Source: JANWVO01 sp964458495
GTDB taxonomy: Bacteria; Acidobacteriota; Terriglobia; Bryobacterales; Bryobacteraceae
Length of the DNA stretch: 64,000 nucleotides
Direction: 5' to 3'
NCBI GenBank assembly: GCA_964458495.1
Contig: CAYWJB010000001.1
Span: 124,001-188,000 of the forward strand
A program made the position numbers and the translations under genes. The notes under the pieces are model-generated. The model searched no databases. It saw only the letters and a list, made by a program, of their open reading frames with translations, and had not been told where the DNA came from. The first letter of the stretch is position 1, and every line of letters begins with the position of its first letter. Shown here piece after piece: positions 1-6,966 of this stretch.

Positions 1-146
1 ACCTCCTCCACCGTCCGTTCCCCTGTCAACTGCCCCATGAGCTCCTTCTTCCGCCCGGAGGTGAGCACCTCCCAGGCGAACCACGCGCCGCCGGCGATGG
101 TCACCAGCAGCACCAAGAAGATGATCGCGAAGAGGCTTGGGGACAT
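1..146 (-). CDS. tadB: Tad pilus inner-membrane protein TadB, N-terminus only
   Basis: Partial: 48 codons are visible before the left edge. The ATG lies 7 bases after the CpaF stop. The peptide starts MSPSLFAIIFLVLLV, a single hydrophobic segment of about 18 residues, followed by a charged stretch with KKELMGQL. That is the usual beginning of TadB-type (T2SS GspF-like) platform proteins, and its place directly after the TadA/CpaF ATPase is the usual gene order. The GspF domain itself lies outside the window, so the name rests mainly on position. TadC would be expected next. Confidence 0.7.
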   Translation of the reverse strand, partial: MSPSLFAIIFLVLLVTIAGGAWFAWEVLTSGRKKELMGQLTGERTVEE

Positions 147-153
147 GCTGACC

Positions 154-1515
154 TCAATAGAGCTCCACCACGGACTGGAACAGCTCCTGCGGGAAGTGGA
201 AGCCGGCGGTCTTCAGCTTCTCGTAACACTTGGGGCGGATGCCGGTGGCGCGGAAGCGCCCCAACACGCGCCCGTCCGGCGCCACGCCCGTCTTCTCGAA
301 CAGGAAGATGTCCTGCGTCGTGACGATGTCCCGCTCCATGCCCACGCACTCGGTGACGTGCGAGACGTGGCGCGTGCCGTCGCTGTAACGCGAGATGTGG
401 ACGAAGAGGTCGATGGCGGAGGCGATCTGCTGGCGGATGGACTGGATGCTCATGTTGGCGTTGGCCATGCCCATCATCACTTCGAGGCGCGAAATGGCGT
501 CGCGCGGGCTGTTGCAGTGGATGGTGGTGAGCGAGCCGTCGTGGCCGGTGTTCATCGCCTGCATCATGTCCAGCGCCTCCTCGCCGCGGACCTCGCCGAC
601 GATGATGCGGTCCGGGCGCATGCGGAGGGCGTTGATCACCAGCTGCCGGATCTTGATGGCGCCCTTGCCCTCGATGTTCGGCGGGCGCGCCTCCATGCGC
701 GCCACGTGCGTCTGCTGAAGCTGCAGCTCGGCGGCGTCCTCGATGGTGACGATCCGTTCCGCCTCCGGGATGAACGCCGACAGCGCATTGAGCAGCGTCG
801 TCTTGCCGGCGCCCGTGCCGCCGCTGACGATCACATTGAGCCGCGCCGCCACGCACGCTTCCAGAAATTTCGCCATCTCCGGCGTCAGCGTCAGGTTCTC
901 GATCAGGTCCGCCATTTGCAGCGGGTTCCGTCCGAACCGGCGGATGGAAAGGCACGGCCCGTCCACCGCCACCGGCGGAATCACCGCGTTCACGCGCGAG
1001 CCGTCCGGCAGGCGCGCGTCCACCATCGGCGAGGACTCGTCAATGCGCCGGCCCACGCCGGAGACGATCTTCTCGATGATCCGCAGCAGGTGCGCGTTGT
1101 CTTTGAACTCCACCGGCGTGCGGTAGAGCTTGCCCTTCCGCTCCACATACACCAGGCGCGGCGTGGTCACCAGGATGTCGGAGATCGTGTGGTCCTCCAG
1201 CAGCGGCTCCAGCGGCCCCAGCCCGAAGACCTCGTCCAGCACCTCCGAACACACCCGCTCGCGGTCCTGCATGGTGAGCGGCACGTCCTGCTCGTCCACC
1301 AGCTTCTCCACCGCCTGCCGGATTTCGGCGCGCACCTGCGGCTCGGGCAGCGTGGACAGCGCCTCCAGGTTGATTCTCCCGATCAGCTCCTTGTGCAGCT
1401 TGAACTTCAGCTCCTGCAAGTGCGGCGAAAACGACTGCCGGCTGAAAAGACGGCTCACCCAGCCCGGATCCCGCTTGGCTGGCAAATTCGGATCAAAACG
1501 CAACGGCGACGCCAT
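154..1515 (-). CDS. cpaF: Tad pilus assembly ATPase CpaF/TadA
   Basis: A 453-residue secretion ATPase that would power Flp pilus extrusion at the cytoplasmic face of the inner membrane. The N-terminal domain (about 35-200) is of the CpaF type. Walker A GGTGAGKTTLLNAL lies near residue 230, and the Walker B/His-box region with IIVGEVRGEEALDMMQAM and LTTIHCNS near 295-325. Length matches the family (about 450). A purine-rich GAGGAGGG ribosome site precedes the ATG. It follows cpaE by 18 bases and precedes tadB by 7, so it is translated from one polycistronic message. No missing motifs were noticed. Confidence 0.95.
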   Translation of the reverse strand: MASPLRFDPNLPAKRDPGWVSRLFSRQSFSPHLQELKFKLHKELIGRINLEALSTLPEPQVRAEIRQAVEKLVDEQDVPLTMQDRERVCSEVLDEVFGLGPLEPLLEDHTISDILVTTPRLVYVERKGKLYRTPVEFKDNAHLLRIIEKIVSGVGRRIDESSPMVDARLPDGSRVNAVIPPVAVDGPCLSIRRFGRNPLQMADLIENLTLTPEMAKFLEACVAARLNVIVSGGTGAGKTTLLNALSAFIPEAERIVTIEDAAELQLQQTHVARMEARPPNIEGKGAIKIRQLVINALRMRPDRIIVGEVRGEEALDMMQAMNTGHDGSLTTIHCNSPRDAISRLEVMMGMANANMSIQSIRQQIASAIDLFVHISRYSDGTRHVSHVTECVGMERDIVTTQDIFLFEKTGVAPDGRVLGRFRATGIRPKCYEKLKTAGFHFPQELFQSVVELY

Positions 1516-1533
1516 ATCCCCTCCTCTTCCTCC

Positions 1534-2709
1534 TCAGAAATTGAACAGCGAGAATTTCCTCTTGCCCTCCGGCGGCTCCAGCCCGGCCATGGCCTGCACC
1601 ATCTTCCCGATGGACGTGCGTAGGTGGTTGTTCTCGGCCAGCAGCCTGCCTTCGGTGAACGCCCGCTCCAGCGCGCCGTATTCGTTCGGCAGCGTGGCGA
1701 AGATCTCGATGTCCAGCGCCTTCTCGATGTCGGCGGGCGTCAGCTCCACGCGGCGGGAGACCCGGTTCAGCACCAGGCGCACGCCGCTGCGGCGGAAGCC
1801 CGCCGCCCCCAGCCGCTGCAATTGCAGCTTGGCCATTTGCAGGGCGGGCATCTCGGGCGTGGCCACCAGCGCCAGCTCGTCGATCTCCTCCAGGGCGCGC
1901 AGCGCGCCCGCGTCCAGCCCCGCGCCCAGGTCGGCCACCACGTACGGGTAGCGCATCCGGGCGAACTCGATCACCTGCCGCACATCTTCCGGGTTGGGGT
2001 AGTCGCGGTACAGATCGGTCGCGACGCCCGCCAGCACCTCCACGCCCGGATAGCCGTTCGAGACCAGCGCCCGCCAGTAACGATCGTCGAGATCCGCCGT
2101 GTTGCGGGCCGCATCGAGCACCGAGTAGCGGCTGTCGGCCCGCATCATCACACGCACGGTGCCCGCCGCCAGGTCGAAGTCGCCGAGCAGCGTGGTCTTG
2201 CCCGTCAGCCGGGCCAGCTCCAGGGCGGCGTGGCAGGCCACCGTCGTACCGCCGCAGCCGGCTTTCGCCGAGAGGAACCCGAACGCCTTGCCCGCGGGCC
2301 CCGCAGGGGCGGTCTCCCGGGCGGCGGCCTTGGCCGCCAGCCGCTCGATCGCCTCCTTCATGCTGCTCTCCAGCGGCGGCAGCACAAACTCGTCGGCGCC
2401 GGCGCGCACGGCGCGGATGATCTCCTCCGCCGTGGCGCTCTCGCGAACCACCACCACCAGCGGCGAAACCGGCAGCTCCTTGATCAGGGGGATCAGCTCG
2501 TTCAGCCCCAGCGGCAGCGCCGAAGGATCGATGAGCACGACGTCCGGCTTGAAGCGGTCGATGCGGGCAAACAGCGCGTCCTCCGTCGCCGCCTGCGCCA
2601 TCTCGAAGACCACCCGGACCGGCAAAAGGCGCAGCAAACCCTGCGCCTCCTCCCAGAGCCGCGCATTGCCGATGACGACGCCAATGCCCAGCGGTCCGCG
2701 TGCGGTCAT
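1534..2709 (-). CDS. cpaE: Pilus assembly protein CpaE/TadZ (receiver-like domain plus MinD-like ATPase)
   Basis: About 391 residues. An atypical receiver-like domain (residues 1-115, with KPDVVLIDPSALP and AGADEFVLPP) is followed by a ParA/MinD ATPase with the deviant P-loop SAKAGCGGTTVA near residue 148 and LLGDFDLAAGT after it. CpaE/TadZ proteins place the Tad machine at the pole or membrane. A longer reading starting 7 codons upstream (2730) is possible, but the ATG at 2709 is preceded by AGGAG at good spacing, so it is chosen. Sits between the secretin and cpaF. Confidence 0.88.
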   Translation of the reverse strand: MTARGPLGIGVVIGNARLWEEAQGLLRLLPVRVVFEMAQAATEDALFARIDRFKPDVVLIDPSALPLGLNELIPLIKELPVSPLVVVVRESATAEEIIRAVRAGADEFVLPPLESSMKEAIERLAAKAAARETAPAGPAGKAFGFLSAKAGCGGTTVACHAALELARLTGKTTLLGDFDLAAGTVRVMMRADSRYSVLDAARNTADLDDRYWRALVSNGYPGVEVLAGVATDLYRDYPNPEDVRQVIEFARMRYPYVVADLGAGLDAGALRALEEIDELALVATPEMPALQMAKLQLQRLGAAGFRRSGVRLVLNRVSRRVELTPADIEKALDIEIFATLPNEYGALERAFTEGRLLAENNHLRTSIGKMVQAMAGLEPPEGKRKFSLFNF

Positions 2710-2738
2710 GAATCGCTCCTGCCTTGCCATTCCGACAT

Positions 2739-4220
2739 CTATTGTCCCCGAGTCGTGAACCCCATGCTCGAACCCGCCGTCGTCCGGCGCTTCTCCTCGC
2801 GCTCCTTCTCCAGCCGCTGCTCTTCCCTCAACACCTCCACCGGCACCATCTTCTTCTGCGGCTCCGGCTTGCCCGTCGCCTCCACGCCCGGGGTGCGCGG
2901 CGGCTCCGCCGCGCCGTCCTTCAGGAACCGTCCGGTGAAACTCACGTCCGGCGCCTTCTGACCCTGCGGGAGCGGCTGCACGATCTCCGGCGTCACCAGC
3001 ACCAGCAGCTCCGTTTTCGACTTGTTCATGGAGCGCGAGCGGAACAGCGCGCCAAGGATCGGAATGTCGCCCAGACCGGGGATCTTGGTCACCGTCTCCG
3101 TCAGGCGGTTGTCCAGCAGCCCGGCGATGGCGAACGCCTGCCGGTCCTCAAGCTCGATCTCCGTGCTCACGCGGCGCACGGTCAGGGCGGGAATATTGAA
3201 GCCCTGGAACAGCAGCCCGTTGGCAAAGTCCAGCGCGCTCACCTCCGGCTCCACCCGCAGCTTGATGCTGCCTCGCGAAGTCAGGTAAGGAGTGAAGCCC
3301 AGCCGGATGCCGAATTCTCGAAACTGGATGGTCACGAAGACGTTGCCCCCGACGCCGCCGCCCTGCACTACCGGATACGGAAATTCGCCGCCGGCGAGAA
3401 AGCTGGCGTCCTTGCCGTTCGCCGCCAGCACGTTCGGCTCGGCGAGAATTTCAATCATTTTCTTTTGCTGAAGCGCGCGGATGGTCGCCGCCAAATCGAT
3501 ATCGGGACGGAACAGGAAGACGTTCAGAGCATCGGAGAGCGTAAAATTGCCGGATTCCACATTGCCCGTAAACCGGGGCGGAGTGAACTGCCCGGTGGTC
3601 ACGCTGCCGAAGGTGTTTCCGGCGCCCGTCGAGATGAAATTGGCGCCCAGGTCCTGCGCCGCACTGCGGTCCACTTCGGCGAACCGGACCTTCAGCAGCA
3701 CCTGCGGGTCGGTCTCCGGCACCGCGACTTGCAGAAGATTGACCACCCTGGCGTCCTTGCCCAGCAGGCTGCCGGCAATGGCGGCGGCGCGTTCGGCGTC
3801 CGCGAGGCTCGCCGCGGCGCCGTGCAGGTAAACGGTGTCGCCCTCCAGCGCAAACTCGATCTGCTGTCCCGCCAGGACCTTCTCCAATTCCCGGCGCAGG
3901 ATCTCCGCGCGCTTGTCCTCGCCCTGCGGGCGCGGGCGCACGGTGACGTCGAAGAACAGCCGGTTGCCGGACTTCTGCCACAGAATCACGCTCGTCTGCC
4001 CGGGGTTCCTCCCGTTCAGAAGGACCTCCGTCGGCGAGACGCCCACCGCCTCCACCACTGCGGGATCCGCCACGGAGGCTCTCACGATTTCCGCCGGGCT
4101 GTCGAGCACCAGGGACTTGCCGCTGATCAGGTTCAGCTCCCGCGGGGCGGCGGGCTGGGCCATTGCCAAGGTCGCAGCCAGCGCCACAAGGACGAGCGAT
4201 GCCAGGACGGGGCGCGTCAT
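2739..4220 (-). CDS. cpaC: Tad pilus outer-membrane secretin CpaC/RcpA
   Basis: A 493-residue secretin forming the outer-membrane channel of the Flp pilus. A signal peptide (about residues 1-21, MTRPVLASLVLVALAATLAMA) is followed by a pilus-type N-domain (ELNLISGKSLVL), a BON domain near 115-185 and the secretin domain near 240-410, including TEIELEDRQAFAIAGLLD and KTELLVLVTPEIVQPL. The C-terminus ends in a charged tail. The start overlaps the cpaB stop by 4 bases (ATGA), indicating translational coupling. Confidence 0.92.
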   Translation of the reverse strand: MTRPVLASLVLVALAATLAMAQPAAPRELNLISGKSLVLDSPAEIVRASVADPAVVEAVGVSPTEVLLNGRNPGQTSVILWQKSGNRLFFDVTVRPRPQGEDKRAEILRRELEKVLAGQQIEFALEGDTVYLHGAAASLADAERAAAIAGSLLGKDARVVNLLQVAVPETDPQVLLKVRFAEVDRSAAQDLGANFISTGAGNTFGSVTTGQFTPPRFTGNVESGNFTLSDALNVFLFRPDIDLAATIRALQQKKMIEILAEPNVLAANGKDASFLAGGEFPYPVVQGGGVGGNVFVTIQFREFGIRLGFTPYLTSRGSIKLRVEPEVSALDFANGLLFQGFNIPALTVRRVSTEIELEDRQAFAIAGLLDNRLTETVTKIPGLGDIPILGALFRSRSMNKSKTELLVLVTPEIVQPLPQGQKAPDVSFTGRFLKDGAAEPPRTPGVEATGKPEPQKKMVPVEVLREEQRLEKEREEKRRTTAGSSMGFTTRGQ

Positions 4221-5104
4221 TTCTTTGCCTCCGAAACGGGACGTTCTTCCATCACTTCGCCCACCTTCACCTCTTCCTTCTTCGCCCCGGCGATGATCTC
4301 CATCTTCACCGGCACCACCACCGTCTGCATCTTGGGCGGCGGGGGCTTGTAGCCGGGCGGCGGCTTGGGCGCGATCTTCTTGCCCGCCGGCTGCCCGGTA
4401 AAGAGATAGGCGGTGGCGGTGCCCTTCACTTCGACCTTCTCGTGATCGAGCGGGTTGCGCAGCACCAGCTGAATGCGCGTCTCGTTGCCCGCCAGGCTCA
4501 GGATCTCCGCCTCCTCCGGCGTCACCAGCAGGTTCACCACCTGCACGGGAACGGGCTTGCCCTCCCGGTCCGGTTGGAGGTTCTGCCCGGCGGAGAGAAC
4601 TTCAATATTCTGGAGGATGGTCCGCGCCTGCGTGCCCAAAGCTTCTTTGGATTTGTCCGGCGCGTCGCCGCAGGCGATGACGTCCACGCGCATGCCCGGC
4701 AAAATAAACCCGGCGAGCCCCACTACCTGGTCCACCTTCACCGCCACGGCGCGCTTGCCGGGGGGGATGGTCACGGCGAGACCCGCGCCCGCCCCCTTGG
4801 GGGCGAAGTTGGGGTCGAGAACGGGGGAGCCACGGAAGGTGGGCGCCACGGCGGCGCGGCCGACGATGTCCTCAGGCTTCTGCAAAGCGCCGGAAGGAGG
4901 CGGACCGCCCCAGCGCGTGAGTTCGACGTCCTGGGCGTCGACGACCTTGCCGACGGGGATGTCGCGGACGGCGACCAGCACTTGGGCGGCAGGTCCGGAT
5001 GGCCCGGCGCCCAGCCGGCGTACCAGCACCTGATAGAGCGCGAAGCTCGCGCCGAAGGCCACTAGCACTGCGAAAACGATTACCCCGACCAGTCTATTTT
5101 GCAT
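4217..5104 (-). CDS. cpaB: Flp pilus assembly protein CpaB/RcpC
   Basis: 295 residues: one N-terminal membrane anchor (residues 6-26), then a SAF domain (near 40-105, VRDIPVGKVVDAQDVELTRW) and the RcpC/CpaB domain (KRAVAVKVDQVVGLAGFILPGMRVDVI; LLVTPEEAEILSLA). The C-terminal 60 residues are Pro/Lys-rich and probably disordered. CpaB proteins are periplasmic partners of the secretin. Translationally coupled to cpaC by a 4-base overlap. A hairpin separates it from flp. Confidence 0.9.
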   Translation of the reverse strand: MQNRLVGVIVFAVLVAFGASFALYQVLVRRLGAGPSGPAAQVLVAVRDIPVGKVVDAQDVELTRWGGPPPSGALQKPEDIVGRAAVAPTFRGSPVLDPNFAPKGAGAGLAVTIPPGKRAVAVKVDQVVGLAGFILPGMRVDVIACGDAPDKSKEALGTQARTILQNIEVLSAGQNLQPDREGKPVPVQVVNLLVTPEEAEILSLAGNETRIQLVLRNPLDHEKVEVKGTATAYLFTGQPAGKKIAPKPPPGYKPPPPKMQTVVVPVKMEIIAGAKKEEVKVGEVMEERPVSEAKK

Positions 5105-5204
5105 TTTCGCTCCCCTTCAAGCCATCCACGAGCTGGCTCCCATAATGGCGTAGATTACTCTTTGCCGCCGCCGAATCTTTATCCATCATCCGAGGCACGA
5201 ACAA

Positions 5205-5245
5205 CGCTGGTGGTTCAGGACCGATAATGCCCCGAACCACCAGCG
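5205..5245 (-). terminator. Stem-loop between flp and cpaB (probable attenuator)
   Basis: A perfect 12-base inverted repeat: CGCTGGTGGTTC at 5205-5216 and GAACCACCAGCG at 5234-5245, with a 17-base loop. It begins 12 bases after the flp stop and no coding frame crosses it. Read on the minus strand it is followed only by TTGTT, so it is more likely a partial terminator or mRNA stabiliser than a full stop. Such an element would let the major pilin be made in excess over the assembly proteins. Confidence 0.5.
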
Positions 5246-5256
5246 ATTCCTGGGCG

Positions 5257-5430
5257 TTAGGACGCTGCCGTACCAACAGCGCTCTCCGCATTGCCCCACA
5301 AGGTGTTCAGGTTGCCCTGAATCGCCGTGAGGGCACCGACCACCGCCAAGGTGATGAACCCCAGCAGCAGCGCGTACTCGATCAGGTCCTGGCCTTCTTC
5401 CTCTTTCCAAAAGTTCTTGAGCAGTTCCAT
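5257..5430 (-). CDS. flp: Flp-family type IVb major pilin
   Basis: A small 57-residue gene, MELLKNFWKEEEGQ at its start. The prepilin processing site is G13 followed by QDLIEYA, which fits the Flp pattern of Gly, four residues, then Glu-Tyr; the Glu-Tyr pair is needed for processing and assembly in characterised Flp pilins. A hydrophobic helix (ALLLGFITLAVVGALTAI) follows, then a short polar tail. AAGGAAGG upstream of the ATG is a strong ribosome site. Lies between the PilZ-like gene (27 bases) and cpaB. The mature pilin would be 44 residues. No prepilin peptidase is seen in the window. Confidence 0.92.
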   Translation of the reverse strand: MELLKNFWKEEEGQDLIEYALLLGFITLAVVGALTAIQGNLNTLWGNAESAVGTAAS

Positions 5431-5457
5431 TTGCTTTTCCTTCCTTTGGCTTCGATT

Positions 5458-5913
5458 TCAGCGGCCGTTGCTGGAACGGCCGGACGGGGACCCTTGCGGG
5501 TCCGGGACATCCTCCTCCACGATCGCCGGATCGCGGCCGCTCCCCTCGCGGGGAGCATTCACCGAATCCCGCAGGGCTTCGAGGCCCAAGCGGGAAAACT
5601 GCACCTGATGAAACCGCACGACCAGCCAGCAATGGCCGTCGACGGCCCGGGAAACATTGGTCACCGTCCCTTCACAACGCAGCGCCCGGCCGCTGCGTCC
5701 CCGCACGCCCGGCAGCGCCACGTCGATTTGCACGGGCGCGTCCGGCAACACCGGAGCGGCGGAAACCAGATGAGGGAAACGAAGCACCGCGCCCCAGCGG
5801 TCCAGAGACCGGATCACGCCCGGCGCTCCTTCCACGCCGGAGGCCGGCAGGCTCAGCAGGCACTGGATCGAGTTCAGGTGGCTTTCCCGGGCCGGCTGAG
5901 GTTTCGCTCCCAT
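5458..5913 (-). CDS. PilZ-domain-like protein, first gene of the tad operon
   Basis: About 151 residues. The central part (near 25-120) resembles a divergent PilZ domain: GVIRSLDRWGAVLRFP recalls the D-x-S-x-x-G strand and CWLVVRFHQVQF the final strand. PilZ domains usually bind cyclic di-GMP, but the upstream RxxxR motif is not convincing, so binding cannot be claimed. The tail (last 35 residues) is acidic and low-complexity. A GTG start 6 codons upstream (5931) is possible. As promoter-proximal gene of the pilus operon it could link pilus output to a second messenger. Confidence 0.6.
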   Translation of the reverse strand: MGAKPQPARESHLNSIQCLLSLPASGVEGAPGVIRSLDRWGAVLRFPHLVSAAPVLPDAPVQIDVALPGVRGRSGRALRCEGTVTNVSRAVDGHCWLVVRFHQVQFSRLGLEALRDSVNAPREGSGRDPAIVEEDVPDPQGSPSGRSSNGR

Positions 5914-5969
5914 TTCGGTTCCGAGTTTCACCTTAAGGCCAGGCGTCAGGCGGCTTCAAGCATCCTTTT

Positions 5970-6058
5970 GGTTAGCATAACGATGGTTAGCATCCATTTG
6001 AGGACCAGAAGTCCTTGATGGTCATGGAGCTACCGTTCTGGTACCAAAGGAAGCTAAC
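5970..6058. promoter_or_regulatory. Direct repeat and inverted half-site in the tad/luxR divergent region
   Basis: GGTTAGCAT occurs at 5970-5978 and again at 5985-5993, 15 bases apart. GCTAAC, the inverse of its core, occurs at 6053-6058. The region (5914-6225) separates the pilus operon from the LuxR-type regulator, so these are plausible operator sites. Also present are small hairpins AGGAC/GTCCT (6001-6015) and TACC/GGTA (6031-6043). No coding frame is credible here. Confidence 0.4.
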
Positions 6059-6064
6059 TTTTTC

Positions 6065-6093
6065 TTGCCCCTGTCATGAAAAGGATGTAGGAT
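6065..6093 (+). promoter_or_regulatory. Possible sigma-70-like promoter for the LuxR-type gene
   Basis: TTGCCC at 6065-6070 and TAGGAT at 6088-6093 with the ideal 17-base spacer, 132 bases before the regulator's ATG. Match to consensus is partial. Confidence 0.35.
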
Positions 6094-6225
6094 GGGGCAA
6101 AACCATGGGATCGGAGCCGGAGGAGATTTCCCGAACAGCGGAAGCGGAATTCGAGGCAGGTTGTACTAGCCGTCCCATGGACGCTGCCAACGAAGAAAAA
6201 GACCGAAACCGGAGGAACCTCGGAG

Positions 6226-6927
6226 ATGGCCAAATTGCTTTTCGCGACCGAGCAGCCCCTGCTGGGGGCGGGGCTGGAAGCCGTGTTGAGCCGCTGCCCT
6301 GATTGTGAGGCGAGGAGGGTGGCGCTGACGCCGGAGGCGTGGAGGAAGGCGGTGGGCGAGTGGCGCCCGCAGCTCGCAATCGTCGAATGGACAGGCGCGG
6401 CAGGCTGGAACCCGCTGGAGGAGCTGCGCCGGACGGCGCCGGAGTGCCGGGCGCTGGTCCTGCTCCGGAGCCTGACGCCGGAAACCCTGTTCCAGGCGCG
6501 CGAGGCCGGGGCAGCCGGGGCATTGAGCGTGAATGTGACGCCGGAAGATCTGAAGGACGCCTTGCATCGCATCGAGGCGGGTGAGTTCGTCTTCGACCAC
6601 GGCGTGGAATGGCCGCGGGGCACCCGGAGCGTCCGGCTGACGCGGCGCGAAAGCGACCTGGTGGCCATGCTGGTCCAGGGGATGAAGAACAAGGAGATTG
6701 CCGCCACCCTGGGCCTGACCGAGGGCACGGTGAAGGTCTACCTCTGCAAGCTGTTCCAGAAGGTGGGGGCGAAGGACCGCTTCGAACTGGCTCTGTTCGG
6801 GCTGAGGAACCTCCACCAGCTGGGCGCGAACGGCGCGGGACAGAAGGGGCAGGACGGCAAGCCGGCGCGGCTGCGGTCGCTGGTGGTGAGCCCGCAGGAA
6901 GAGGACCGTGCCCGGCTCTCGGCCTGA
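6226..6927 (+). CDS. LuxR/FixJ-type regulator with a degenerate receiver
   Basis: 233 residues. The C-terminal LuxR helix-turn-helix (about 128-190) is clear: RLTRRESDLVAMLVQG, MKNKEIAATLGL, GTVKVYLCKLFQKVG. The first 120 residues fold like a receiver by pattern, but the acidic pair reads TE and the phosphoacceptor position falls in LAIVEWTG, with Glu where Asp is expected. It is therefore probably phosphorylation-independent or constitutively active-like. Strong GGAGGAACC ribosome site. Divergent from the tad operon and leads the plus-strand pilus genes, so it is the obvious local regulator. Confidence 0.82.
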   Translation: MAKLLFATEQPLLGAGLEAVLSRCPDCEARRVALTPEAWRKAVGEWRPQLAIVEWTGAAGWNPLEELRRTAPECRALVLLRSLTPETLFQAREAGAAGALSVNVTPEDLKDALHRIEAGEFVFDHGVEWPRGTRSVRLTRRESDLVAMLVQGMKNKEIAATLGLTEGTVKVYLCKLFQKVGAKDRFELALFGLRNLHQLGANGAGQKGQDGKPARLRSLVVSPQEEDRARLSA

Positions 6928-6966
6928 GCGGGGGCTGGCAGATCCCCGGGGAGGAAGGGAGCCGGA

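Noticed and set aside
37..1623. 528-residue open frame on the plus strand over cpaF
   Set aside because: Antisense shadow of the well-supported cpaF and end of cpaE; His/Arg/Leu-rich composition typical of reading a GC-rich gene in the wrong frame.
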